From: Arthrobacter sp. V1I9
GTDB lineage: Bacteria > Actinomycetota > Actinomycetes > Actinomycetales > Micrococcaceae
Assembly (NCBI RefSeq): GCF_030817075.1
Contig: NZ_JAUSYU010000001.1
Span: forward strand, 620,001-684,000
Length of the DNA stretch: 64,000 bases
Direction of reading: 5' to 3'
Position 1 is the first letter of the stretch; every line of letters starts with the position of its first letter. The notes beneath the pieces were generated by a model, which was not told the origin of the DNA, did not search any database, and saw only the letters and a list, made by a program, of their open reading frames with translations. Of the stretch, positions 24,138-33,050 are shown in pieces. The translations under genes and the position numbers were made by a program.

Positions 24138-24974
24138 CTAGAAGACGCGGGCAGCCCTTAGTGCGGCGAAGTACGCCTCATAGCCTTCTGCGTTCGGGTG
24201 GAAATTATCCGGACTGACAGGGTCGGTCGGGCCGCCAAGGATCAGGTTGATCCAAGGGTCCCGCGACATGGCGCCATGGCCGAGGAAAGCGGGCCGCACA
24301 TCGATGAATGTGGCTCCGGTGTTGTAGGCGGCCTTGGCGATGGTTCCGTTCAGTCCGTCGGACAGTTGAGTGGCCTGGTAGATGAACAGGGACCGTTGGT
24401 CGGTTTGGCCTGCTGGGATCGGGTCCAGGAGGTAGGGGTAGCCGGTCACGACGATCCTGGCGTTAGGCGCTGCGGCTTGCACGTGCTCGATCATCGCGAC
24501 AACATCACGGTACAACTGGCCGCCGGAGATTTGGGATGTGGCGAAGGTGATCGCACTTCCACATCCCGTACCTGGCGTGCCACCCGCCAACGCTGCGCCG
24601 CAGGAAGTGATGATGTTGCCGAAGCCGATGTTGTTGCCGCCGGCGGTAATGGTTACGAGCTCGGTGCTCTTGTTCAGCTTGCGGAGCTGGTCGTTGACAA
24701 CGTCCGAGGTTGTTTTGCCGCTACAGGCCGCGTTCGTGACGAGGTTGATGGCTTTGGCTTCATCCGCGAGCTCGGAGTAGGCATTTTCGCTCCGGTAACA
24801 CCCGTCGAGGTACGGGCCCGCCCCCTGCCCGGCGGCGAAGGAGTCACCCAGGGCGATGTACTTGGTCTTCTCTGCAGCCTGCGCCGGGACCATGGCCAAG
24901 CCCACGGCCATAACAACGCTGGCGAGGCAGGCCGCGAAGGCCGAGTGCCGCCGTCGTACTTTTGCAGTTCCCAT
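24138..24974 (-). CDS. Secreted SGNH/GDSL hydrolase
   Basis: A 278-residue exported esterase or lipase-like protein. The N-terminus MGTAKVRRRHSAF is followed by a hydrophobic stretch and AQA-type cleavage site. Block I is ALGDSFAAG with the catalytic Ser, block III is TAGGNNIGF with the oxyanion Asn, and block V is SPDNFHPNAEG with the catalytic Asp and His. Cysteine pairs (CYRS, ACSGK, SCGAA) suggest disulfides outside the cell, as in Streptomyces SGNH lipases. ATG 24974 was chosen because AGGAG lies 7 bases upstream; a longer frame extends to 25019 without a ribosome site. Confidence 0.9.
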   Translation of the reverse strand: MGTAKVRRRHSAFAACLASVVMAVGLAMVPAQAAEKTKYIALGDSFAAGQGAGPYLDGCYRSENAYSELADEAKAINLVTNAACSGKTTSDVVNDQLRKLNKSTELVTITAGGNNIGFGNIITSCGAALAGGTPGTGCGSAITFATSQISGGQLYRDVVAMIEHVQAAAPNARIVVTGYPYLLDPIPAGQTDQRSLFIYQATQLSDGLNGTIAKAAYNTGATFIDVRPAFLGHGAMSRDPWINLILGGPTDPVSPDNFHPNAEGYEAYFAALRAARVF

Positions 24975-25126
24975 CAAAGCTCTCCTTTGTACGATGGACA
25001 GAAGGCATGTAGGTGTCACCGTACGCCAGCAGTACCCCGGCCGTCACTGTGCCCGGGTATCCAATTTCACCAGAATGTCCCCTAATTGACGTGCGGCTCC
25101 TGTGGCCAGTGTGGTTAGCTGTCCGG

Positions 25127-25846
25127 ATGAACAGAGCGGACGGGTCCATGGACTGGGATGGTGCTGTCAACGCTTGGCACGTGGCCGGTGGTGTTTACCG
25201 GATGGGGCGGCGGGAGTGGCTGACCGACGCGGGCTGGCGGCAGGCGCACGACGACGGCGTCCGCACCGTGATTGACCTCCGTAACGCTGCCGAGGCGCGG
25301 CGCCGGGACGGTGACCCGCTGGTGGCGGACACAGCCTTGGCCGGCATCACAGTCGTTACTGCGCCTACCGAGGTGCCGGGCGATCCGCGCTTCGTCAAAC
25401 TGTCCGGGCCCTACCTCAATGATCCCGCCCACTACGCAGACAACGCCCGGCTCTTCCCGGAAAAGCTGGCGGGCGTCTTTCGTCAGCTTGCGGCAGCGGC
25501 GAGCCGCGGCGACGTGGTGCTGCACTGCGCCGCCGGCCGCGACCGCAGCGGAATGGTGGCAGCAATGGTCCAGGACCTGGCCGGGGACTCGGACCAGGAG
25601 ATCGCTGACAGCTATCGGCGCGCAGCCCGCGGCATCAACGAACGCTACCGCACCCACGGTCCACCGCACGCCCGGGAACGCTATGTTGAGGAAACTGAGC
25701 TGGCGCCGCTGCTTAAGCAGCGCGGAGTCGCGGTGGTGGACTTTGTGCGGAGCCTGGATACGCGTGCTTTCCTGCTGCGCAACGGCGTCACGCCTGGTGA
25801 GCTGGACGCAGTGCTGGCCCTCTGTGGAGCCGGGGTGTCCCGATGA
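25127..25846 (+). CDS. Tyrosine-protein phosphatase (DSP/Y_phosphatase3-like)
   Basis: A 239-residue phosphatase. The catalytic P-loop is LHCAAGRDRSGMVAAM (Cys-x5-Arg), preceded by the IDLRNAAEARR segment typical of the actinobacterial tyrosine phosphatase family (MptpB-like fold). The N-terminus reads AWHVAGGVYRMGRREWLT, equivalent to the usual N-terminal strand. ATG 25127 was chosen because a TTAGCT box lies 7 bases upstream (leaderless type) and homologous sequence begins just after it; the frame remains open to 25013. It overlaps the protease gene by 4 bases (ATGA). Confidence 0.87.
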   Translation: MNRADGSMDWDGAVNAWHVAGGVYRMGRREWLTDAGWRQAHDDGVRTVIDLRNAAEARRRDGDPLVADTALAGITVVTAPTEVPGDPRFVKLSGPYLNDPAHYADNARLFPEKLAGVFRQLAAAASRGDVVLHCAAGRDRSGMVAAMVQDLAGDSDQEIADSYRRAARGINERYRTHGPPHARERYVEETELAPLLKQRGVAVVDFVRSLDTRAFLLRNGVTPGELDAVLALCGAGVSR

Positions 25847-27918
25847 AGGGGGCCAAGGTGCGGCGTTTCCTCGCCGCTGGAGCGGCTGCGGGAGTACTGG
25901 CGTCCTCTGCCTATGCAGCAAGTCCGGTCTGGGCGGCGGACGAACCTGTGCCCGAAGCTTCCGGCGTGGCCACGGATGGGAAAGTTTCCGGCCTCTCCGC
26001 GGCCGCCCTTGACGACGCGGTGGTGCGGGACCTTGGGATGACTCCGGCCGAATTCATTGCAGCGGGGGAGCTGGGTAACCAGGCGGCGAAGGCTGCCGCT
26101 TCGTTGCGGGACGTCCCGGGCTACTCGGGGACACGGCTCCAGGACGGACGGATCGTTGTGTCCGGTTCCGGTGCGGAGTTGCTGGCGGAAGTGGCCGTGC
26201 TCGCCGGCAGCATCCCGAACCTGGCGGTGGAGGACCCCGCTCAACTGCGCGTAGCCGAACCCTCAGAAGCGGCCGCTGCGGAGCCCCAGGGCACCGAGTT
26301 GGCCGTCAGCACGGAGCAGCTGTTCCAGGCCTACGTCCGCGAAGTGGGTTTGAACGGCCTGCAGGCCGTGGTGTCCTCCGGTGGGAAGTTCGTCATCCGG
26401 ACTGGCACCCTCAACGCACCGGAGTCGTCGGCCGATCCGGCTGCTGGCCCGGCTGATTCCGCTGCCGCAGGGGACGTCACTGCCCCGGCTGGTTCCGGCA
26501 AGAAGTCGGCGGCCGAGTTCGTGTCCCGTTACGCCAACGTGGAGCTCGACGGCGGCGCTCCGCTCGTGCCCGAAGAGGACGTTCCCGGGGGAGTCGGCTA
26601 CATCACCGACACCGGCTGGATCTGCTCCACGGGTTTCTCTGCCTTCGACCCTGCAGGGCTGCCTGCGGTCCTCACGGCGGGCCATTGTGCTTCTGACGGT
26701 GCAGCCAAAACGGCTGACCTGACGCTCCAGGGCGTGCCGGCCGGGCTGCTGGGGACGTTTGGCTTCAGCCAGTTTGGCGGTCCGGGTAATTCGAGGGTGC
26801 TGGACCCCAACACCGCCGTGGAGCGGGACCACATGGTGGTCACGGACCCCGGCAACGTAGGAACCGATATTGCGGTGGTTGAGTCCCTCCGCTCCGGCGT
26901 GGACCCGCTCCCGGCAGCCAGCACCTGGGGCGACCCTTCGCAGCCGGAACCCAACGTCAAGATCATCGGAACGGCCGAACCTGTCGTGGGGACGGAGGTC
27001 TGCCGTTCGGGCAGGACCTCGGGCTGGTCCTGCGGCACGGTCGATGCCGTGGGGATTTTCCTGGTCGGAGGACCCGCTTATGCTTCAGACCCCAACGACG
27101 TGCGAGCCTTCCGCGGGTTCCTCTCGTACGGTGTCCAGTCCAGCGGTGGCGATTCCGGCGGGCCCTACGTCAGCGGAAACTACGCCGTGGGAACCCACGC
27201 CGCCGGGGATACTCCAGATGAGGATGGCACCGTGATCAATTTCGCGGTCGCCGCTACCCTCCAGGAGAGCATGAAGGTGTTGCCCGGATACCAGCTCGAG
27301 CTCTTCCTCAATAAGCCTGTGGTTTCGACGCCGGCAGCGGGAGCACCATTCGAGCCGGGTCAGGAAATCAGCGGGAACGTTCCGGCCGCACCGGCATCGG
27401 CGGTTGCTGCCGGGTCGGAAGTCCGTATCACGCTCCAGGGGCACGAACCTTTCAAAGTCCCCCTGAGCGCAGACGGCAGCTGGAGCTTTCCCGCCCCCGA
27501 AGGCGAAGGAACGCTCCGGTTCACGGCCGAAACGGTGAACGGATTCAGCACTTCCGGGGCCAGCAGCTTCGAGCTCAGACAAGCTGCCCCAGCTGGACCG
27601 GAGGAGCCCACCGGGACTGCTTCAGAGGAGCCTTTTCCCGTTAAATCAGGCCTTCCAGCCCCTGCTCAGGCGTCAGCACCGGCTGCTCCGGCACCCGCCC
27701 ATGCCCCGGCTGACCCAGCCCCGCCCGCACCGCCAGCTCCCGCAGGCGATACCGCCGTCGTCGTAACCCCTACGGACGCCGCGCCTCCCGCTGACCTGGC
27801 AGACACCGGAGCCGCCGCACTCGTCCCGGCGGCAGGCGCTGCCGCAGCAGCCATTGCCGTCGGAGGGCTGCTGATGATGCTGGTCCGCCGCCAGAGGCAG
27901 CACAGCACCACCGAATGA
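25843..27918 (+). CDS. Cell-wall-anchored trypsin-like serine protease (S1 family)
   Basis: A 691-residue exported protease. A signal peptide (residues 1-31, ending PVWAAD) is followed by a pro-region to about 210 and the protease domain with His in LTAGHC (about 281), Asp in GTDIAVVE (about 341) and Ser in GGDSGGPYVSG (about 435). Cysteine pairs flank the active site, as in alpha-lytic/streptogrisin proteases. An Ig-like domain (VRITLQGHEPFKVPL) follows, then a Pro/Ala-rich spacer, the sorting signal LADTG (about 652), a membrane helix and a basic tail (VRRQRQ). LAxTG is the class E sortase motif of high-GC Gram-positives, so the enzyme is probably covalently bound to peptidoglycan. It is translationally coupled to the phosphatase gene. 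Confidence 0.88.
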   Translation: MKGAKVRRFLAAGAAAGVLASSAYAASPVWAADEPVPEASGVATDGKVSGLSAAALDDAVVRDLGMTPAEFIAAGELGNQAAKAAASLRDVPGYSGTRLQDGRIVVSGSGAELLAEVAVLAGSIPNLAVEDPAQLRVAEPSEAAAAEPQGTELAVSTEQLFQAYVREVGLNGLQAVVSSGGKFVIRTGTLNAPESSADPAAGPADSAAAGDVTAPAGSGKKSAAEFVSRYANVELDGGAPLVPEEDVPGGVGYITDTGWICSTGFSAFDPAGLPAVLTAGHCASDGAAKTADLTLQGVPAGLLGTFGFSQFGGPGNSRVLDPNTAVERDHMVVTDPGNVGTDIAVVESLRSGVDPLPAASTWGDPSQPEPNVKIIGTAEPVVGTEVCRSGRTSGWSCGTVDAVGIFLVGGPAYASDPNDVRAFRGFLSYGVQSSGGDSGGPYVSGNYAVGTHAAGDTPDEDGTVINFAVAATLQESMKVLPGYQLELFLNKPVVSTPAAGAPFEPGQEISGNVPAAPASAVAAGSEVRITLQGHEPFKVPLSADGSWSFPAPEGEGTLRFTAETVNGFSTSGASSFELRQAAPAGPEEPTGTASEEPFPVKSGLPAPAQASAPAAPAPAHAPADPAPPAPPAPAGDTAVVVTPTDAAPPADLADTGAAALVPAAGAAAAAIAVGGLLMMLVRRQRQHSTTE

Positions 27919-27920
27919 GC

Positions 27921-27976
27921 TATCAGTTATCGTCGCCATAAGCCGGCGATAAGAGCGTTATCTGAGAGGGCAACGG
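27921..27976. repeat. Imperfect palindromic intergenic element between convergent genes
   Basis: The space between the protease and thioesterase stops holds an imperfect hairpin (TTATCGTCGCC / GGCGATAA) followed by ATCTGAGAGGGCAACGG (27960-27976), which differs at one base from the right arm of the element at 10950-11014. It probably serves both genes as a 3' hairpin. Confidence 0.6.
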
Positions 27977-27977
27977 G

Positions 27978-28424
27978 TTATTTGTGGCGCCGCATCAGCA
28001 GGTTGGTGATGCGCATGGTGCAGAGCCGCTGGCCCGCTTCGTTGGTGATGACAACCTCGTGCGTGGTGAGGGTGCCGCCCAGGTGGATAGGTGTCGCGGT
28101 GATGGTCACCTGGCCCTCCCGCGCCGAGCGGTGGTGGGTGGCCGAAACATCCACACCCACCGCCGTCTTGCCCAAAGTGCTCGCGTGGATCACCGCGGCC
28201 CAGGACCCCACAGCCTCGCCCACGGCCAGCGACGCTCCGCCGTGCAGCAACCCGAAGGACTGCCTGTTCCCCTCCACTGGCATGGTGGCCACCACGCGAT
28301 CCACCGACTCCTCGAGGATCTTAACGCCCATCTTGTCGTCGAGCTCGCCAAGGGTGATCTTCCACAGTTCGTGCGCATCAGGGTGGTTCTCCACACCTGT
28401 ATCCTTCGGCAGTGGGGCGCTCAT
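27978..28424 (-). CDS. Hotdog-fold thioesterase (PaaI family)
   Basis: A 148-residue single hotdog-domain thioesterase: GVKILEESVDRVVATMPVEG, then LLHGGASLAVGEAVGSWAAV with the conserved HGG-x-L-E-type active-site helix, and VGVDVSATHHRSAREG. It belongs to the broad PaaI/EntH-like group. ATG 28424 was chosen for the AAGGAGAA Shine-Dalgarno sequence 5 bases upstream. It is divergent from paaZ, with the PaaR-like operator in the 157-base space between them, so it may be co-regulated and hydrolyse stalled aryl-CoA esters. A second PaaI-type gene lies beside paaK. Confidence 0.85.
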   Translation of the reverse strand: MSAPLPKDTGVENHPDAHELWKITLGELDDKMGVKILEESVDRVVATMPVEGNRQSFGLLHGGASLAVGEAVGSWAAVIHASTLGKTAVGVDVSATHHRSAREGQVTITATPIHLGGTLTTHEVVITNEAGQRLCTMRITNLLMRRHK

Positions 28425-28511
28425 AAGTTCTCCTTCTGGGTGACCATTTCCGGTGGCCATTTCAAGCCCGGCCTTCTAGTCTGCACCGCGGCCTTTCATG
28501 TATGGTGAATA

Positions 28512-28533
28512 TATTACCGAACGGACGGTCAGT
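28512..28533 (+). promoter_or_regulatory. TetR-type (PaaR-like) operator upstream of paaZ
   Basis: This 22-base site, containing ACCGAACGGACGGTCAGT, matches the Corynebacterium PaaR palindrome in its whole right half and in ACCG of the left half. A TATATT box overlaps its left edge. It lies between the divergent thioesterase and paaZ genes and could repress both. Confidence 0.7.
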
Positions 28534-28581
28534 AATCACTGGCCGCCTTTGTATGTCCCATGTTGGAAGGACCCGTCAACG

Positions 28582-30693
28582 ATGACCACCACCGCCACAG
28601 CTCCCCAGGCCACGGTCGACACCGTGGAGACAGTGCCCAGCTTCATCATGGATGCATGGTGGACGCCCGACGACGGTTCCACGGGTTCCGCTGTCCCCGT
28701 GCGTGACGCGAGCACCGGGGAGATCCTGGCCAAGGTGAGCACGGAGGGGCTGGATCTTTCCACCGTCGTCGACTACGGCCGCACCACTGGCCAGGCGGAA
28801 CTCGGCCAGTTGACCTTCCACCAGCGCTCCCTCAAGCTCAAGGAGTTGGCGCAGTACCTCCACGCCCGGCGCGAACACTTCTACTCCTTCTCTGCCCAGA
28901 CCGGCGCCACCAAAGTGGACTCCATGATCGACATCGACGGCGGCATCGGCGTCCTCTTCACGTTCGGCTCCAAGGGCCGGCGCGAACTGCCCAACTCGCA
29001 GGTGGTGGTGGACGGGCCCATGGAGGTGCTGTCCAAGGATGGCTCCTTCGCCGGCGAACACATCTACACGCGCATTCCGGGCGTTGCCGTGCAGATTAAC
29101 GCCTTCAACTTCCCGGTCTGGGGCATGCTGGAGAAGTTCGCCCCGGCCTTCATCGCCGGGGTTCCCACCATCGTCAAGCCGGCCACTCCCACCGGGTACG
29201 TGGCGGCCGCCGTGGTCAAGGCGATTGTTGAATCAAACATCCTGCCCAAGGGCTCCCTGCAACTGATTTCCGGCTCCGTCCGCGGACTGCTGGACGTGCT
29301 CGACTACCGCGATCTGGTCGCCTTTACGGGCTCTGCCACCACTGCGCTCTCCCTGAAGTCGCATCCCAACGTTGTGCAGGGCGGCGTCCGCTTCACCTCC
29401 GAAACCGACTCCCTGAACGCAGCCATCCTGGGCCCGGACGGGGTGGAGGGCACGCCGGAATTCGACGCCTTCGTCAAGTCCGTCGTTACTGAGATGACGG
29501 CCAAAGCAGGGCAGAAGTGCACCGCCATCCGGCGCGCCATCGTCCCCCAGGAGCTCGTTCCCGTGGTCTCTGCTGCCATTGGCAAGCGCATCTCCGAACG
29601 GATCGTCCTCGGGGATCCGCGGGCAGAGGGCGTCACCATGGGTGCGCTCGCCTCGGTGGAGCAGCTTGAGGACGTGCGTGCTGCCGTCCAGTCAATGCTC
29701 GACGCCGGCGGTGAGCTTGCGTACGGAACGCTCGAGTCGCCGTCGGTCACCTCTGCCGACGGATCCACCGGGGTAGCGGAGGGCGGCGCCTTCATGGCCC
29801 CCGTTCTGCTCACATGGCAGGACCCCGAGGCGGAGGAAGTCCACTCGCTGGAGGCGTTCGGCCCCGTTTCGTCGGTCATCGGGTACAAGGACATTCCCGA
29901 CGCCGTCCGCCTCGCCGCCCGTGGCAGCGGCTCCCTGGTTGCCACGGTGTGTACTAATGATCCCGCGATCGCGCGGGAACTGGTGACGGGTATTGCCGCG
30001 CACCACGGCCGCGTCCTGATGCTCAACCGCGAGGACGCCCGCAGCTCCACCGGGCACGGCTCGCCCGTGCCGCACCTGGTCCACGGCGGCCCGGGCCGGG
30101 CAGGCGGCGGCGAGGAACTGGGCGGCATCCGCTCGGTGATGCACCACATGCAGCGCACTGCGATCCAGGGCTCGCCCAACATGCTGACCGCCGTCACCGG
30201 CGTCTGGCATGCCGGGGCGGACCGCAACTTCACCGTTGAAACCGAAGGCACGCACCCGTTTCGGAAATCGCTGGCATCGCTGCGGATTGGCGACGCAGTC
30301 CGCTCCGAACTGCGGCAGGTCGCGCTGGAGGACATTTCCGCGTTCGCCAACTCCACCGGGGACACGTTCTACGCCCACACCAACCAGGAAGCCGCGGAAG
30401 CCAACCCGTTCTTCCCGGGCATCGTGGCGCACGGCTACCTGCTGCTCAGCTGGGCCGCAGGCCTGTTTGTGGAGCCCGCCCCGGGCCCGGTCCTGGCCAA
30501 CTCCGGGCTGGAAAACCTGCGCTTCATCACTCCGGTGGCCGGGGGCGACTCGATTCGGGTGACCCTGACCGCCAAGAAGATCACCCCGCGCGAAACCGAC
30601 GAGTACGGCGAGGTGGCCTGGGACGCCGTGCTGACCAACCAGAACGACGAGATCGTGGCCACCTATGACGTCCTCACTTTGGTAGCAAAGTAG
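28582..30693 (+). CDS. paaZ: Bifunctional oxepin-CoA hydrolase / semialdehyde dehydrogenase
   Basis: A 703-residue fusion. The N-terminal aldehyde dehydrogenase domain (about residues 15-530) has the NAD motif FTGSATTA and the catalytic Cys313 in AGQKCTAIRR. The C-terminal (R)-specific hydratase MaoC-like domain (about 550-703) has DISAFANSTGDTFYAHT and FFPGIVAHGYLLLSWAAG. In phenylacetate breakdown PaaZ opens the seven-membered oxepin-CoA ring and oxidises the resulting aldehyde. Full length and both active sites are intact. ATG 28582 was chosen over the open upstream frame, which runs through the operator. The partner paaABCDE epoxidase genes are not in this window. Confidence 0.95.
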   Translation: MTTTATAPQATVDTVETVPSFIMDAWWTPDDGSTGSAVPVRDASTGEILAKVSTEGLDLSTVVDYGRTTGQAELGQLTFHQRSLKLKELAQYLHARREHFYSFSAQTGATKVDSMIDIDGGIGVLFTFGSKGRRELPNSQVVVDGPMEVLSKDGSFAGEHIYTRIPGVAVQINAFNFPVWGMLEKFAPAFIAGVPTIVKPATPTGYVAAAVVKAIVESNILPKGSLQLISGSVRGLLDVLDYRDLVAFTGSATTALSLKSHPNVVQGGVRFTSETDSLNAAILGPDGVEGTPEFDAFVKSVVTEMTAKAGQKCTAIRRAIVPQELVPVVSAAIGKRISERIVLGDPRAEGVTMGALASVEQLEDVRAAVQSMLDAGGELAYGTLESPSVTSADGSTGVAEGGAFMAPVLLTWQDPEAEEVHSLEAFGPVSSVIGYKDIPDAVRLAARGSGSLVATVCTNDPAIARELVTGIAAHHGRVLMLNREDARSSTGHGSPVPHLVHGGPGRAGGGEELGGIRSVMHHMQRTAIQGSPNMLTAVTGVWHAGADRNFTVETEGTHPFRKSLASLRIGDAVRSELRQVALEDISAFANSTGDTFYAHTNQEAAEANPFFPGIVAHGYLLLSWAAGLFVEPAPGPVLANSGLENLRFITPVAGGDSIRVTLTAKKITPRETDEYGEVAWDAVLTNQNDEIVATYDVLTLVAK

Positions 30694-30705
30694 CCCACCC
30701 CCCGG

Positions 30706-30808
30706 GACGCTCTCTCACTTGATGTGGGTTTTCCCCCAACGCTCTCTCACTCTCTTCAGGAAAGTGAGAGAGCGTTGGCGGTTGGGGAACATTAAGTGAG
30801 AGAGCGTC
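30706..30808. repeat. Nested palindrome made of four 32-bp-spaced GTGAGAGAGCGT units
   Basis: Outer arms GACGCTCTCTCACTT (30706-30720) and complement (30794-30808) and inner 16-bp arms (30736-30751, 30763-30778) are all perfect. The two left-hand cores start at 30707 and 30739 and the two right-hand cores at 30763 and 30795, each pair exactly 32 bp apart. It lies between convergent genes (paaZ and a small acidic protein). Confidence 0.85.
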
Positions 30809-30895
30809 TGATGCAGGGCATTTCAGGTCCACAAAAAGCGGTAGGCGCGCCCCGGAAAACCGGGACGCGCCTACCGCCATTAGTGACGGAACGTG

Positions 30896-31186
30896 TCAGG
30901 ATTCGGCGCCGTTGTGCAGCCCGTCGTCGCTGCTGTCGTCCGACGGCGCTGCCCCGGTCTGGTCTGAGAGGTCCATGTTGCCGCGGGCTTCGTCCATGGT
31001 GGGGCCGCCGGCGGGAACGCTGTAGGTGTCCGGGCGGATGCCCTTGGCCTGTTCTTCGATCAGTGCCTGCTCCTCGCTGAAGCGGATCGCGTTGGCCTCG
31101 TCTCCGGCGTCGCCGGGGATGTCCTCGCGGACTTTGGAGGGATCCGGCGTGATGAATCCGGCGTTCGGTTCTTCCTTGGGGCTCAT
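30896..31186 (-). CDS. Small acidic hypothetical protein
   Basis: A 96-residue hydrophilic protein (MSPKEEPNAGFITPDPSKVR, then DEANAIRFSEEQALIEEQAKGIRPDTYSVPAGGPTMDEARG) with no membrane segment, no cysteines and an Asp/Ser-rich C-terminus. I do not recognise its family. An AAAGG ribosome site precedes the ATG. It follows the HtrA-like lipoprotein gene by 22 bases on the same strand, so the two are probably co-transcribed. It is bounded downstream by the nested 32-bp palindrome. Confidence 0.7.
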   Translation of the reverse strand: MSPKEEPNAGFITPDPSKVREDIPGDAGDEANAIRFSEEQALIEEQAKGIRPDTYSVPAGGPTMDEARGNMDLSDQTGAAPSDDSSDDGLHNGAES

Positions 31187-31208
31187 TGTCTAACCTTTCT
31201 CTCGGGTA

Positions 31209-32321
31209 CTACTGGGTTGGCCGGTCCGTGAGGTCCGCTTTGATGTCCAGCGTCTGGTTATCCCGCCGGACTTTGAAGCCGACGGTATCGCCGGGGTTGC
31301 GGTTCCGGAGTTCAGTAAGGAGCTTCTCCGGTGCGTTGAGCTCCACCCCTTCCATGGACTCCAGCACATCGCCGGGGCGGATTCCTGCACGTCCGGCGGG
31401 GCCGTCCTCGTCAACGGACAAAACTACGACGCCGGTGGTCGTGTCGATGCCCAATTGGTCCGCGATCTGCGGTGTCAGCTGGGACGGCGTGAGGCCCAGG
31501 TAGGCGTGCTCGGCGGTGCCGTCCGCCAGCAGTTCCTCTGCCACCTCCACTGCGGTTGCGGCAGGTATGGCGAAGCCCAGCGAGACGGCTCCGGCAGACG
31601 GCGGGATGTACGCCTCGCTGATGCCGATGATCTCGCCCCTCATGTTGATGACCGCACCCCCGGAGTTGCCGGGGCTGATGGGCGCGTCAGTCTGGATCAG
31701 GTCCACCAGGGAGAGGCTGTTGGAGGCGGAACCAGGGATGGAGCGGTGGAGTCCGGAAATGATGCCGGCAGTGGCAGTATTCTCGAACCCCAGCGGTGAC
31801 CCCAATACCAGCGCACCCTCACCCACGCGGGGCAGGGTGGTCTGGTATGCGGGCTTGGGCAGGCCGGTGCGTTTGGCCTGGACCAGGGCAAGGTCCGTGA
31901 CGGGATCGGTGGCCCGTACTGTCCCTGCCACCCGCTGGCCGTCGGCGAAGCCCACCTCCACCGTGGTGTTCCCCCTGATCACATGCTCGTTGGTGAGGAT
32001 GAGGCCGTCCTCCGAATAGACCACGCCGCTTCCCAGCCCGCCGCCTTTGGTGAAGATGGTCACCACGGACGGGGAAAGGTTCGCCACCAGATCGGGGATG
32101 CCGCCGCCCGCGTCAGGCGCCGGAGCGGAGTTGCCGGCGCCGGGTGAACCAGTGGCGCCCGGCGACGCGTTGCCGTTGGTCGACGCGGTGGTTTCGCCCG
32201 GCACCGGTGGAGTGGGCGAGCCGGTGCAACCTGTGAGGGCCAGGCACACCGCCAGCACCACGCCTGCTGCTGCCTGCGCACGGAGCGGACGGCAAAAGCC
32301 CGGGCTGATGGTGGTGCTCAT
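31209..32321 (-). CDS. HtrA/DegP-like serine protease lipoprotein
   Basis: A 370-residue protease attached outside the membrane. The lipobox is ALTGC (Cys about 32), followed by a Pro/Thr/Gly-rich spacer. The protease domain has His in LTNEHVIRG, Asp in TDLALVQ and Ser in SPGNSGGAV, a complete S1C triad; TNEHV instead of the common TNAHV does not remove the His. A single PDZ domain (VVVLSVDEDGPAGRAGIRPGD) closes it. It probably degrades or refolds damaged exported proteins. ATG 32321 was chosen for the GGAGG sequence upstream; the frame stays open to 32357. Confidence 0.92.
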   Translation of the reverse strand: MSTTISPGFCRPLRAQAAAGVVLAVCLALTGCTGSPTPPVPGETTASTNGNASPGATGSPGAGNSAPAPDAGGGIPDLVANLSPSVVTIFTKGGGLGSGVVYSEDGLILTNEHVIRGNTTVEVGFADGQRVAGTVRATDPVTDLALVQAKRTGLPKPAYQTTLPRVGEGALVLGSPLGFENTATAGIISGLHRSIPGSASNSLSLVDLIQTDAPISPGNSGGAVINMRGEIIGISEAYIPPSAGAVSLGFAIPAATAVEVAEELLADGTAEHAYLGLTPSQLTPQIADQLGIDTTTGVVVLSVDEDGPAGRAGIRPGDVLESMEGVELNAPEKLLTELRNRNPGDTVGFKVRRDNQTLDIKADLTDRPTQ

Positions 32322-32416
32322 GGTCGACCTCCTGCGGATGCTGGCTGGTCCTACCACCGTAGCCGGGGAGCAACAGAAATACCAAGCACACTTAGTATTC
32401 TCGTTCCGGGATGGGC

Positions 32417-33040
32417 TTAGGGCTGGGAGTGAAGCCCGTCGAACGCCATGGTGATGACGTCGTCGGCAAGCCTCTCAGGCGAGAGGGAGCCGCCGGGCTT
32501 GTACCACTCCACAATCGAGTTGATCATGCCAAAGAGGAGCCGGGTGACGGTCCGGGGGTCAATGTCCTGGCGGAGCGAGCCCTCGTCGCCGGCGTTGGAG
32601 ATCAGCCCGGCCACCTTGTGGTCAAAGGTGCGGCGCCGTTCCAGGGCGTTCCGTTCAATCTCGGTATTGCCCCGCAGCCGCAGGAGCAGCGTGACGAACG
32701 GCAGGCGGTCCACCAGCACGGCCACGGTCTGCCGGAGCACGAACTCGAGCCGGGCATCCGCTGCGCCGGAGGTGGCCTCAGGCGCTTCCAGGATGGCTTC
32801 GAGGCCGCCGAGCGCGTGGTCCAGGGCGAGCTTGAGGAGGTCGCCCTTGGACGGCACGTGGTGGTAGATGGCGGACTTGGAAATGCCCAGGTTGTCCGCC
32901 AGGATGCCCATGGATGTTGCGTCGTAGCCGTGCCGGTTGAAGACGTCGACGGCGATGCGCAGCACCGACTGCTGGTCGTATCCGGGCCGGCCGCGCTTGG
33001 CGCCGGCGGCGGAACTGGCTGTTTCAGTGGTGCTGGGCAT
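32417..33040 (-). CDS. TetR-family regulator of phenylacetate genes (PaaR-like)
   Basis: A 207-residue TetR protein. The HTH is near residues 25-60 (VFNRHGYDATSMGILADNLG, then SKSAIYHHVPSKGDLL), with a C-terminal ligand-binding domain (TVTRLLFGMINSIVEWYKPGG). It lies 50 bases downstream of paaK on the same strand, and a half-operator CGGTCGGTCAGT (33061-33072) occupies the gap, consistent with self-repression. Related sites precede paaJ and paaZ. In Corynebacterium the TetR protein PaaR represses such genes and is released by phenylacetyl-CoA; that effector is inferred here. Confidence 0.85.
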   Translation of the reverse strand: MPSTTETASSAAGAKRGRPGYDQQSVLRIAVDVFNRHGYDATSMGILADNLGISKSAIYHHVPSKGDLLKLALDHALGGLEAILEAPEATSGAADARLEFVLRQTVAVLVDRLPFVTLLLRLRGNTEIERNALERRRTFDHKVAGLISNAGDEGSLRQDIDPRTVTRLLFGMINSIVEWYKPGGSLSPERLADDVITMAFDGLHSQP

Positions 33041-33050
33041 GGTGCCTAGT

